From NCBI GenBank assembly GCA_934438135.1, contig CAKSBP010000010.1, positions 16,640 to 80,639 of the forward strand: 64,000 nucleotides of DNA, in the 5' to 3' direction. A program made the translations under genes and the position numbers. Shown in pieces: positions 7,884-16,695 of this stretch (position 1 is its first letter; every line of letters begins with the position of its first letter). The notes below the pieces were generated by a model. The model did no database searches and was not told the DNA's origin. It worked only from the letters and a program-made list of their open reading frames with translations. The stretch is from an uncultured Clostridium sp. Its GTDB lineage: Bacteria; Bacillota; Clostridia; Lachnospirales; Lachnospiraceae.

Positions 7884-10073
7884 ATGGGAATTTGTTTTTT
7901 AGAGGATTCTAAGATCTTCAAATTAGATAGTTTAACTAGTACATATATGATAGGAATTGTAGATCAGGAAAATTTCCTAGGACATATTTATTATGGAAAG
8001 AAGGTTAGTGATCAGGATTTAACGTACCTTCTAAGAATTGATGAGCCGCCTTTTGTGCCTTCTGTAAATAACAGAGACAGAGGGTCTTTTTTAGATTCAT
8101 TTCCAATGGAATATTCAACTTCTGGGACAGGAGATTTCAGAGAGGGATGCCTAGAGATAGAAACGGAAAATGGACCTGCGGCCATATCATTAGCTTATAA
8201 GAGACATACTATTTATAAGGGGAAAAAAGTGTTGGAGGGACTTCCAGCTACATTTGGTAAAGAAGATGAGTGTACTAGTCTGGAAATTGTCTGTGAAGAC
8301 CCGGTTTATCAGGTAGAGGTTATTTTGAGCTATACTGTTTATGAAAATCTGGATGCAATTACAAGAAACGTAAAAATTGTAAATCATGGACAGAAATCCA
8401 TTGCACTACGGAAAGTGATGTCGGTTTGTATAGATTTCGAGGGACTTGATTATGATGTTATGACACTGCATGGTTCCTGGGCAAGAGAACGACATATTCA
8501 GAGAAATCGTCTTGGATACGGAAAGTTTGCCACATCTTCGGTGCGTGGAGAATCCAGCCATCAGGATCATCCGTTTCTTGCACTTTTAAACCATAAGGCA
8601 GATGAAGATTACGGAGAAGTCTATGGATTTAATTTTGTTTATTCTGGAAATTTCATTGCACAGGCAGAAGGATGTCAGTTTGATACGGTAAGAGTTGTTA
8701 TGGGAATTAATCCATTGAACTTTAAATGGAAGCTGGAAAATGAAGCGGCATTTCAGGCACCGGAAGTTGTAATGGTTTACTCAGATCAGGGAATTGGCAA
8801 GATGACAAGAACGTTTCACGATTTATACAGACAGCATTTAATTCGTGGAAAATATAAAGACAGTGAGCGTCCAGTGCTGATTAATAATTGGGAAGCTACG
8901 TACTTTGATTTTGATACACAGAAGTTATTGGATATTGCGAAAGAGGCATCCAGTCTAGGAATTGAAATGTTGGTTATGGATGATGGGTGGTTTGGAAAGC
9001 GGAGCAGTGATAATTGTGCATTGGGTGACTGGATTGTAAATGAAGAAAAAATTAAGGGTGGACTAAAAAATCTGGTGGATCAGGTAAATGGATACGGTAT
9101 GAAGTTTGGAATCTGGTTTGAGCCAGAGATGATTTCACCGGATTCTGATTTGTATCGAAAGCATCCAGACTGGGCAATTCAGATTCCAGGAAAAGAACCA
9201 ACCTTGTCTAGAAATCAATATGTACTTGATTTTTCCAGAGTAGAAATTAGGGACTATATATTTGAGCTGATGAAGGATGTATTAACCAGTGCTAATATCA
9301 CTTATGTAAAATGGGATATGAACAGGCAGTTGACAGATTTGGCAAGCAGCAGGCTTCCAGCAGATCAGCAAGGAGAATTATCGCATCGATATGTGCTAGG
9401 AGTATATGATTTAATGAACCGGCTAACAAAAGAATTTCCAGATTTATTGCTGGAGAACTGCTCTGGCGGAGGAGCAAGATTTGATCCAGGAATGCTGTAT
9501 TATAGTCCTCAAATCTGGTGCTCTGATGACACCGATGCTATAGAGAGATTGAGAATTCAACAGGGAACTTCTATGATTTATCCATTATCTTGCATGGGAG
9601 CTCATGTTAGCGATTGTCCGAATCATACAGTAGGAAGAGTTACACCATTTGAGACTAGAGGCTATGTTGCACTTGCAGGAACCTTTGGATATGAACTAGA
9701 CGTTACAAAGATTCCACAGGAAGATCGTGATCTTATTCCGGGGCAGATTGAAATGTATCATAAATATAACAGTCTAATCCGAAGGGGAGATTATTATCGA
9801 ATTGCTTCTTATGGAGATAACTGTAATTATGATTGCTGGCAGGTAACTGCCAAAGATAAATCGGAGGCACTTGTGACATTTATCCAAGTAATGGGAAGAC
9901 CAAACTGGCATAGTACTAGAATTAAATTAAAAGGGTTAGATGAAGATGCTGTTTATGAATTAGAAGGAACCAAGATAAGATTATCTGGTGCAGCATTTAT
10001 GTATGCAGGAATTAATATCAAAGACCTGTATGGTGATTATCAGGGAAGGCTATTACATTTGATAAGAAAATAG
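7884..10073 (+). CDS. GH36 alpha-galactosidase, intracellular
   Basis: Retaining alpha-galactosidase of 729 residues, the usual length for bacterial tetrameric GH36 enzymes. No signal peptide is present. The nucleophile is Asp478 in VKWDMNR and the acid/base Asp548 in CSDDTDAIERLR. Other family landmarks are MDDGWFGKR, IWFEPEMISPDSDL and ENCSGGGARFDPGM. An N-terminal beta-sandwich domain (about 1-330) and a C-terminal sheet flank the barrel. Beside the mannan phosphorylases its job is probably to strip alpha-1,6-galactose from imported galactomannooligosaccharides, although raffinose-type sugars are possible substrates. It is monocistronic and convergent with the araC gene. Confidence 0.94.
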   Translation: MGICFLEDSKIFKLDSLTSTYMIGIVDQENFLGHIYYGKKVSDQDLTYLLRIDEPPFVPSVNNRDRGSFLDSFPMEYSTSGTGDFREGCLEIETENGPAAISLAYKRHTIYKGKKVLEGLPATFGKEDECTSLEIVCEDPVYQVEVILSYTVYENLDAITRNVKIVNHGQKSIALRKVMSVCIDFEGLDYDVMTLHGSWARERHIQRNRLGYGKFATSSVRGESSHQDHPFLALLNHKADEDYGEVYGFNFVYSGNFIAQAEGCQFDTVRVVMGINPLNFKWKLENEAAFQAPEVVMVYSDQGIGKMTRTFHDLYRQHLIRGKYKDSERPVLINNWEATYFDFDTQKLLDIAKEASSLGIEMLVMDDGWFGKRSSDNCALGDWIVNEEKIKGGLKNLVDQVNGYGMKFGIWFEPEMISPDSDLYRKHPDWAIQIPGKEPTLSRNQYVLDFSRVEIRDYIFELMKDVLTSANITYVKWDMNRQLTDLASSRLPADQQGELSHRYVLGVYDLMNRLTKEFPDLLLENCSGGGARFDPGMLYYSPQIWCSDDTDAIERLRIQQGTSMIYPLSCMGAHVSDCPNHTVGRVTPFETRGYVALAGTFGYELDVTKIPQEDRDLIPGQIEMYHKYNSLIRRGDYYRIASYGDNCNYDCWQVTAKDKSEALVTFIQVMGRPNWHSTRIKLKGLDEDAVYELEGTKIRLSGAAFMYAGINIKDLYGDYQGRLLHLIRK

Positions 10074-10091
10074 CTGCAGAATTACTGCAGC
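10073..10091. terminator. Shared hairpin between convergent GH36 and AraC genes
   Basis: GCTGCAG (10073-10079), five-base loop, CTGCAGC (10085-10091). On the minus strand the stem is followed by TATTTTCTT, so it better serves the regulator gene; on the plus strand only CTTTG follows. Confidence 0.55.
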
Positions 10092-10978
10092 CTTTGATTG
10101 CGGTATTGAAGCGGAGTCATGCCAACACGTTTTTTAAACAGATTAATAAAGTGGGTAGGATTTTCAATGCCTACCTGCTGGCTGATTTCGTTGATAGAAA
10201 TATTAGTGGATGATAAAAGTTCTTTTGATACAGAGATCCGTTTATTAATTAGATATTCAATTGGAGAAGTATGTATGTGTCTGGTAAACTCTCTGGAAAG
10301 AGTATATTTGCTTATTTTAAATTCAGAAGCCAGAGACTGCAGTGTATAGGATTCTTTATAGTTTTTATCAAATAGTTCTTTTATTTTTAGTAAATAGTCT
10401 GGTATTTTCAGTGCATTACTGGCAGATTTCTTTTTTTCTAAAATTAATGTTGTAATTAAGTTATTAATCAGCATGGACTGGAATAATTCATCCTGTTTGT
10501 CATGCTGGTAGCAGTTTATTATTTTTGTAATCTGATTTTGTATACTGGAGAGGGGAGAGCAGTCAAATAAAAGTGCCTGGTCTTCCTCATATAATTCATA
10601 AAGTCTGGGTAATATATTTCCATTTATATAAAGCCACTTATAGGACCAGAAGCTGGAATCAAAAATTTCAAGCTTAAAAGGAGTCTGACAATTGAGGAAA
10701 AATATAGTGTTTTGATTTAGTATGTAAACGTTATCGGAGTAAAAAACTCTGCCCTGTCCTTCGAAGGTATATAATAGAAGAAAAGAATCAAGCCTGTTCA
10801 TTTTCATGTAAAATGGATATTGGACAGTTGTGGTTCCAAGGTAATTAATATGGAATAAATTTTTTTTAGCAAATTCTGAATGTTCAGGAAAAAGAAAAAA
10901 ATTTTCTTTTGGAGTACTGGTAGTAGATGAACGTTTATAGGAAATAGCGTTATGGTATTCCGTTCTAAAGTCTGTCAT
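10082..10978 (-). CDS. AraC/XylS-family transcriptional regulator of the mannan locus
   Basis: 298-residue regulator with an N-terminal cupin-like sensing domain (about 30-170, with FEGQGRVFYSDNVYIL) and two C-terminal HTH motifs (about 195-295): SLASEFKISKYTLSREFTRHIHTSPIEYL and INEISQQVGIENPTHFINLFKKRVGMTPLQYRN. This is the standard carbohydrate-responsive AraC layout. It is divergent from the lacI-type gene with 95 bases between starts, so the two regulators share a control region. Probable role is an activator responding to mannan-derived sugars; the ligand is not known. The start is set by a GGAGG box. Confidence 0.9.
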   Translation of the reverse strand: MTDFRTEYHNAISYKRSSTTSTPKENFFLFPEHSEFAKKNLFHINYLGTTTVQYPFYMKMNRLDSFLLLYTFEGQGRVFYSDNVYILNQNTIFFLNCQTPFKLEIFDSSFWSYKWLYINGNILPRLYELYEEDQALLFDCSPLSSIQNQITKIINCYQHDKQDELFQSMLINNLITTLILEKKKSASNALKIPDYLLKIKELFDKNYKESYTLQSLASEFKISKYTLSREFTRHIHTSPIEYLINKRISVSKELLSSTNISINEISQQVGIENPTHFINLFKKRVGMTPLQYRNQRLQ

Positions 10979-11073
10979 ATGTTAATCCTCCTTGATTTAA
11001 TAGAAGGATTATAATTCATTTACGGTTTGAAAGCAAGCAGGATATTTTAACATTTCAATAGGAGGAAAACAAT

Positions 11074-12087
11074 ATGAAAAAAAATGTTACATTGAAGGAC
11101 ATCGCAGAGAGAATAGGGGTAAGTGCTGTAACTGTTTCGAAGGCATTGACAAATAAAGAAGGTGTCAGTGATGATGTCCGGAAAAAAATTAAAGAGACAG
11201 CAGATGATATGGGATATAAATATGGAAATACATTAGCTGCTGGAGGTCAGAGTGGAATTGTTGGTGTAATTGGTTCGAGTCGTTTTATGAATGAAGTAAA
11301 GGATACATTTTATTTAAAAATGTATAGGTATTTAGTTCAGGTGCTATTACGTTTTAGTTATTATAGCATTCTTGAGATTGTTTCACCGGAAAGTGAGAAT
11401 GAGCAGGTACTTCCTAACTTGTTGGAAGATAAAAAGGTAGATGGAGTTATTGTATTAGGACAGTTTAGAACTGAGTATATTTCCATGTTGATGGAAAACT
11501 GCAGCAATATGGTACTTCTTGATTTTTATGATGAGAACTGTAATGCAGATGCTATTATTAGTGATTCTGTATATGGAAGTTATCGGGCAACCAACTATCT
11601 CATTAAAAATGGACATAAAAAGATTGCCTTTCTTGGAAGTCGTTTCTCAACTCATAGTATTATGGATCGTTATATTGGGTATTATAAAGCATTATTGGAA
11701 GCAGGACTTGAACTTCGAGATGAATGGGTGATTGAAGATAGGGCAAAAGAAACAGGAGAATATATTCCGTTTGTATTTCCAGCAAAGGAAAATATGCCGA
11801 CGGCATTTGTATGCAGCTGTGATCAGGTATGTTATCTTCTGATTGAAAGTCTTGAGAAAATGGGATATCGAGTACCAGAAGATATTTCAGTTGTCGGATA
11901 TGATAATTTTACCTATGCTGGAATTCCTGCATTGAAACTTACAACAGTTGAAGTGGACATGGAAGCTATGACAGAGCAGGCAGCAGATTTAATTATTAAG
12001 AAGATAAAGGGAGAAAAGCATTTTTGCGGGATGCGAATTGTAGAAAGTAAACTCATAATAAGGGAGTCTGTGAAGAATCTGAATTAA
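11074..12087 (+). CDS. LacI/GalR-family transcriptional regulator of the mannan locus
   Basis: 337-residue LacI-family regulator. The N-terminal HTH reads VTLKDIAERIGVSAVTVSKAL, with the hinge helix near residues 48-58 (YGNTLAAGG replaces the common hinge sequence). The periplasmic-binding-like effector domain follows, with VDGVIVLGQF, KIAFLG, TAFVCSCDQVCYLLIESLEKMGY and ISVVGYDN. The start is preceded by AGGAGG. It sits directly upstream of the importer and phosphorylase operon and is the best candidate repressor for it. The effector is probably a mannooligosaccharide or mannose phosphate, by context only. Confidence 0.92.
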   Translation: MKKNVTLKDIAERIGVSAVTVSKALTNKEGVSDDVRKKIKETADDMGYKYGNTLAAGGQSGIVGVIGSSRFMNEVKDTFYLKMYRYLVQVLLRFSYYSILEIVSPESENEQVLPNLLEDKKVDGVIVLGQFRTEYISMLMENCSNMVLLDFYDENCNADAIISDSVYGSYRATNYLIKNGHKKIAFLGSRFSTHSIMDRYIGYYKALLEAGLELRDEWVIEDRAKETGEYIPFVFPAKENMPTAFVCSCDQVCYLLIESLEKMGYRVPEDISVVGYDNFTYAGIPALKLTTVEVDMEAMTEQAADLIIKKIKGEKHFCGMRIVESKLIIRESVKNLN

Positions 12088-12127
12088 AATTTACCATGTT
12101 TGTTAATTAAGTTGTTTTATTCGATAG

Positions 12128-12162
12128 TTAATATTCACAAAAAAACTTTTTGTGAATATTAA
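12128..12162. repeat. Perfect AT-rich 16-bp inverted repeat after the lacI gene
   Basis: Left arm 12128-12143 (TTAATATTCACAAAAA), three-base loop, perfectly complementary right arm 12147-12162. Flanking ATAGTT (12124-12129) and AACTAT (12168-12173) extend the symmetry. It could act as an A/T-only terminator of the lacI transcript or as a regulatory palindrome; it lacks a G+C stem. Confidence 0.6.
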
Positions 12163-12221
12163 ATTATAACTATTAATAACAAAAAAGAGCAAGATGTTAT
12201 GATTAATAGCAAGATACTTTG

Positions 12222-12304
12222 ATGACATTCTGAAGTAATTAAGGTATTATAATATTAGTTAATTAATAAAGTAATTAGTAAACTAAAAATAAGTTAATTA
12301 ACTT
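12222..12304 (+). promoter_or_regulatory. Promoter and operator-like repeats of the mannan importer operon
   Basis: ATGACA (12222-12227) and TATTAT (12245-12250) are 17 bases apart. Downstream lie GTTAATTAA (12258-12266), the element AACT-AAAAATA-AGTT (12281-12295) and the 14-bp perfect palindrome AAGTTAATTAACTT (12291-12304). Their position just after the promoter suits a repressor roadblock, perhaps for the adjacent LacI protein; this is inference. Confidence 0.45.
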
Positions 12305-12343
12305 TAAAGAGCAGATTTGAATGTATTAGAGGAGGTAAAAATT

Positions 12344-13723
12344 ATGAGAAAAACTTTGAAAAAGCTATTATGTACATCATTAGCTTTTACCCTTGCATTA
12401 TCCATGGTTGGCTGCGGCAATTCAAAGGATAAGGATGTAAGTTCAAACAAAACAAAAGATTTTCCAACATTTGATTCTATCAAGTTAGGAGAGGATTACA
12501 AAGACCTTAAAGCTGATATTAAGGTACTGACTCACAGAACAGATTTAACAGATAATGTATTTAAGGATTACGTAAAAGAATTTAACAAACTTTATCCAAA
12601 CATTAAGGTTGAATATGAAGGTATAACGAATTACAGTGATGATATTACAACTCGTCTTACAACAAATGACTGGGGTGATGTCTGCATGATTCCAGCATCT
12701 ATTGATAAGAGTGAACTACCAAATTACTTCATATCATTTGGTGATAAAAAAACACTTGAGAAGTCTTACATAATGTTAAATAATGAATCTTTCGATGACC
12801 AGGTTTATGGTATTCCTTCTGTAGGCAATGCACAGGGAGTTATTTATAATAAAAAAGTATTTAAAGATGCGGGCATCAAAGATTTACCTAAAACTCCAGA
12901 TGAATTTATTGAAGCATTACAGAAAATTAAAGATAATACAAAGGCTATTCCAATGTATACAAACTTCCATGCAGGATGGACAATGGGTGCATGGGATGCT
13001 TATATTACAGGATCTGCAACAGGTGACCCTGATTTTGCAAACAATGGACTTGTTCATGGTAAGAATCCATTTACAAAACGTGACGATGGAACTGGTCCAT
13101 ATGCAGTTTACTCCGTATTATACGATGCAGTTGCAAAAGGTTTAGTCGAAGATGACCCAACAACAAGTGACTGGGAAGGTTCTAAAGCGATGATGAACAA
13201 AGGTGAAATTGGTACTATGGTACTTGGTTCTTGGGCTGTTGTACAAATGCAGCAGGCTGGTAAGAATGCAAATGATATTGGATATATGCCATTCCCAATT
13301 ACAATTGATGGAAAACAGTATGCTTCGGCAGGTCCTGATTATACATATGGTATTAATAAAAATATTTCCGAAGATGAACAGATTGCTTCTATGTTATATG
13401 TAAAATGGTTAACAGACGAATCCAACTTCGCATATGATCAGGGTGGTATTCCGCTTCAGGTTGGTGCTAAATATCCAGAAGTTTTATCTGCATTTCAGGA
13501 TGTAACACTTGTTATCGATAACCCAGCTCCAGAGGGAGAAGAAGACTACTATAACAATGTAAACAACGACTCTGAACTTGGTTTAAATGTTGATAATGCA
13601 CCTGACTGTGAAATCCTTGAACATGCATTAAAGAAAGATAAAACACTTGATCAGATTATGGATGAATGGAATCAAAAATGGACTCAGGGACAAGAAGATA
13701 ATGACATTGAAATTACAGAATAG
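12344..13723 (+). CDS. Mannooligosaccharide-binding lipoprotein of an ABC importer
   Basis: Family 1 extracellular solute-binding protein of 459 residues. The start chosen is the ATG at 12344 because AGAGGAGG lies 7 bases before it; an in-frame TTG at 12317 lies upstream of that site. The lipoprotein signal is MRKTLKKLLCTSLAF with lipobox SMVGC, so it is anchored outside the membrane. Body motifs include VLTHRTDLTDNVFKDYVKEFNKL and KGEIGTMVLGSWAVVQM. It heads an operon with two permeases and both GH130 genes, matching the mannan importer of Roseburia intestinalis in layout. Beta-mannooligosaccharide specificity is inferred from context. Confidence 0.9.
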   Translation: MRKTLKKLLCTSLAFTLALSMVGCGNSKDKDVSSNKTKDFPTFDSIKLGEDYKDLKADIKVLTHRTDLTDNVFKDYVKEFNKLYPNIKVEYEGITNYSDDITTRLTTNDWGDVCMIPASIDKSELPNYFISFGDKKTLEKSYIMLNNESFDDQVYGIPSVGNAQGVIYNKKVFKDAGIKDLPKTPDEFIEALQKIKDNTKAIPMYTNFHAGWTMGAWDAYITGSATGDPDFANNGLVHGKNPFTKRDDGTGPYAVYSVLYDAVAKGLVEDDPTTSDWEGSKAMMNKGEIGTMVLGSWAVVQMQQAGKNANDIGYMPFPITIDGKQYASAGPDYTYGINKNISEDEQIASMLYVKWLTDESNFAYDQGGIPLQVGAKYPEVLSAFQDVTLVIDNPAPEGEEDYYNNVNNDSELGLNVDNAPDCEILEHALKKDKTLDQIMDEWNQKWTQGQEDNDIEITE

Positions 13724-13746
13724 TAATTAAAATGTATGCCAATAGC

Positions 13747-13775
13747 TGAGCCGGAGGAGAAAATCCTCTGGCTCA
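13747..13775 (+). ncRNA. Intercistronic hairpin after the binding-protein gene
   Basis: 12-bp stem (13747-13758 with 13764-13775, one G-U pair) with a five-base loop and no T-run. Such hairpins after binding-protein genes usually protect the upstream mRNA 3' end or partly terminate, making more binding protein than permease. That function is inferred here. Confidence 0.7.
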
Positions 13776-13794
13776 AGTTAGATAGGAGGTAAAT

Positions 13795-14784
13795 ATGGAC
13801 GCTGGAAGTAAAGCAGTGGTTAAAAAAGAACCCTTTAATCTGCTGAAGTGGCTGAAAAGCGGTAAGGGACAAAGAGCTACTATTATTGTATTATTTATGA
13901 CTATTCCACTTTTGTTATTAATTGTATTTACATATTTACCATTTGCAAAAATGGTGCAGTTTAGTTTTTATAAGATGAAATATTTAGGACCTAGAAAGTA
14001 TATAGGATGGAAGAATTACATTGACGTATTTAAAAGAGATGATATCTTTAATTCATTAAAACTAAGTTTTTATTACATGGGAGCATCCTTTGTACAGCTG
14101 GCATTGGCCTTATATTTTGCCACAATTTTAAGTTTTAAGGTAAAAGGTGGAAGTTTCTTTAAAGGAGCTATGTTCTTCCCATTTTTAGTATGTGGTATTG
14201 CAGTAGGTTATATTTTTCAATTTTTCTTCACAAGAGGATATGTATTAGACACCCTGTTATCATGGGTTGGTTTTAAGAAAGAAAGTTTGCCATATTGGCT
14301 TCAAAATACAAAAATAAATAATATCTCCTTAGCAAGCACATCGGTATGGAGATATATGGGACAAAATATGGTACTGTTTATTGGTGCGATTATGTCTGTT
14401 GATAAAGAACTTTATGAGGCAGCAGAATTGGATGGTGCAAATAAATGGCATGAGTTCAAATATATTATTCTGCCTGGAATTAAGACTATTATTGTATTGA
14501 ATTTAATTTTATCCATTACAGGTTCTTTAAGTGCTTTCGAACCACCATACGTTATTACAAATGGTACGATGGGAACAGCAACTTATTTCGTAATCATGAA
14601 CCGAATTGCACATACCAATCAAAAGGTTGGTCTTGCATCAGCAATGGCAATTGTATTATTTATCATTATTATTATCGCTACCATTATTCAAAAGGTTGTA
14701 ATGGGATTGCTGCTAAATGATGGTGATGATTCGGTATCTAAGAGAACGGCTAGAAAGTTACGTAAAAGCAAGGAGGTGGCATAA
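13795..14784 (+). CDS. ABC sugar importer permease 1 (MalF type)
   Basis: 329-residue inner-membrane permease with about six hydrophobic helices. The cytoplasmic EAA loop is present as EAAELDGANKWHEFKYIILPGI, which docks the ATPase. It is coupled to the second permease (2-base gap) and follows the binding protein. The C-terminal tail is basic (RTARKLRKSKEVA). No ATP-binding subunit is encoded in the operon. The start follows AGGAGG. Confidence 0.93.
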   Translation: MDAGSKAVVKKEPFNLLKWLKSGKGQRATIIVLFMTIPLLLLIVFTYLPFAKMVQFSFYKMKYLGPRKYIGWKNYIDVFKRDDIFNSLKLSFYYMGASFVQLALALYFATILSFKVKGGSFFKGAMFFPFLVCGIAVGYIFQFFFTRGYVLDTLLSWVGFKKESLPYWLQNTKINNISLASTSVWRYMGQNMVLFIGAIMSVDKELYEAAELDGANKWHEFKYIILPGIKTIIVLNLILSITGSLSAFEPPYVITNGTMGTATYFVIMNRIAHTNQKVGLASAMAIVLFIIIIIATIIQKVVMGLLLNDGDDSVSKRTARKLRKSKEVA

Positions 14785-14786
14785 TT

Positions 14787-15632
14787 ATGTTATGGTATAA
14801 ATTAAAGCATTGGATGCTTACATTTATTAAGTACTTTACTTTAGTATTTGGAGCGTTTGTTGCAATTGTTCCGGTACTGGTTTGTGTTACGACAGCCTTT
14901 AAAGATGAAGAGGAGTATATGAATACAAATGTTATGACACTTCCTAAAAATTTCGCTTATTTTGATAACTTCAAGGATGTATGGCAGCAGGCGAATATGG
15001 GAGTGGCTTTCCAAAATACCTTTATCGTCCTGGTTGTTGTATTAACTGGTTCTATTTTATTTGGAACCATGCTGGCTTATGTATTAAACCGTTTTAAATT
15101 TCCTGGAAATGGATTGATTCGAAACTTATTCTTATTTGCAACATTAATTCCTGGTATTGCTACTCAGGTTACGGTATATCAGATTATGAATTCATTAGGA
15201 TGGATTGATAAGTTATATGGATATTGTATCTTGATGATGGGAACGGATATTATTTCTATTTATATTTTTATTCAGTTTTTTGAGAATATTTCAGTATCAT
15301 TGGATGAGTCAGCAATTGTGGATGGAGCAAGTTATTATACGGTATTCTTTAAAATTCTATTGCCTTTATTAAAACCAGCGATTATTACTTGTTTAATTTT
15401 AAAAGGGGTAGGAACTTATAACGAATATTATATGTCAAATCTGTATTTGCAGTCAAAAGATAAATTTGTAACAGTATCTACTGCATTATTCAAATTTGTC
15501 GGTCCTATTGGAAGCCAATACAACTTTATCTGTGCCGGTGTTGTTATTACTATATTACCTGCATTAATTATTTTCCTCTGTTGTCAGAAGCAGATTTACA
15601 GTGGATTAACACAAGGTTCCGTAAAAGGTTAA
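14787..15632 (+). CDS. ABC sugar importer permease 2 (MalG type)
   Basis: 281-residue permease with six predicted helices and the EAA-type loop ESAIVDGASYYTVFFKILLPLLKPA. It pairs with permease 1 to form the channel for oligosaccharides delivered by the lipoprotein. It ends 27 bases before the first GH130 gene, keeping transport and phosphorolysis on one transcript. Confidence 0.93.
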   Translation: MLWYKLKHWMLTFIKYFTLVFGAFVAIVPVLVCVTTAFKDEEEYMNTNVMTLPKNFAYFDNFKDVWQQANMGVAFQNTFIVLVVVLTGSILFGTMLAYVLNRFKFPGNGLIRNLFLFATLIPGIATQVTVYQIMNSLGWIDKLYGYCILMMGTDIISIYIFIQFFENISVSLDESAIVDGASYYTVFFKILLPLLKPAIITCLILKGVGTYNEYYMSNLYLQSKDKFVTVSTALFKFVGPIGSQYNFICAGVVITILPALIIFLCCQKQIYSGLTQGSVKG

Positions 15633-15659
15633 AATAGTTGAAGAAAAGGAGAAAAGATT

Positions 15660-16673
15660 ATGAAAATTATCGGAGATGCATTACCAAATATACCATGGCA
15701 GGAGAGACCAGAGGGTTTACAGGATGCACCTGTTTGGAGGTATAATGAAAACCCTATTATTGGACGAAATCCCTTAAAAAATGTAGCCAGGATTTTTAAT
15801 AGTGCAGTTATGCCATATGAAGGAGCGTTTATCGGAGTTTTCCGTGGTGAGCAGACGAATGGCATTCCTTATATCTATTTAGGACACAGTGAAGATGCAG
15901 TTCACTGGACTTTTGATGAAAATAAAATTCCTTTTGTAGATGAAAACGGAAATGAGTTTATGCCAAAATATGCATATGACCCAAGACTTGTTAAAGTAGA
16001 AGATACCTACTATATCATCTGGTGTACTGATTTTTATGGTGCAGCAATTGGTATGGCAAAAACAACAGACTTTAAAAAGTTTGTAAGAATTGAAAATCCA
16101 TTTATTCCATTTAACAGAAACGCTGTTTTATTCCCAAGAAAAATTAATGGAAAATTTATGATGCTTTCCAGACCAAGTGACAGCGGACATACACCATTTG
16201 GTGATGTATTCCTTAGTGAGAGTCCAGATATGGTTTACTGGGGCAGACATAGACATGTTATGAGTAAAGGTTCTGAATGGTGGGAATCTGTAAAAATTGG
16301 TGGAGGTGCAGCTCCAATTGAGACAGATGAAGGATGGTTAATGTTCTATCACGGCGTTAGTGGAACATGTAATGGATTTGTATACAGCATCGGTGGTGCA
16401 ATTCTGGATATCGATAATCCATCTATTGTAAAATACAGATGCGAAAAATTCCTTTTGACTCCAGAAGAATGGTATGAGGAAAGAGGATTTGTTCCTAATG
16501 TATGTTTCCCATGTGCAACTCTTCAGGATGCAGATACCGGAAGAATTGCAATTTACTATGGAGCAGCAGACAGTTATGTAGGCCTGGCATTTACGCAGCT
16601 TGAAGATGTTGTAAAATATATTAAAGATAATAGTGTAGTAACGGAAACAGATACAGAAATTGGTATCCGATAA
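15660..16673 (+). CDS. GH130 beta-1,4-mannooligosaccharide phosphorylase (GH130_2 type)
   Basis: Inverting phosphorylase of 337 residues, cytoplasmic. Five-bladed propeller landmarks are NPIIGRNPLKNVARIFNSAV, the catalytic-acid segment YAYDPRL (Asp107), RNAVLFPRKINGKFMMLSRP, KIGGGAAPIETDEGWLMFYHGV and IYYGAADSYVGLA. Length and the N-terminal form match GH130_2 enzymes such as ruminococcal RaMP2. These shorten beta-1,4-mannooligosaccharides from the non-reducing end with phosphate, giving mannose 1-phosphate. The subfamily is assigned from remembered family features, not a search. Confidence 0.9.
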   Translation: MKIIGDALPNIPWQERPEGLQDAPVWRYNENPIIGRNPLKNVARIFNSAVMPYEGAFIGVFRGEQTNGIPYIYLGHSEDAVHWTFDENKIPFVDENGNEFMPKYAYDPRLVKVEDTYYIIWCTDFYGAAIGMAKTTDFKKFVRIENPFIPFNRNAVLFPRKINGKFMMLSRPSDSGHTPFGDVFLSESPDMVYWGRHRHVMSKGSEWWESVKIGGGAAPIETDEGWLMFYHGVSGTCNGFVYSIGGAILDIDNPSIVKYRCEKFLLTPEEWYEERGFVPNVCFPCATLQDADTGRIAIYYGAADSYVGLAFTQLEDVVKYIKDNSVVTETDTEIGIR

Positions 16674-16695
16674 AATAATTTAGGCGGTGATTAGA

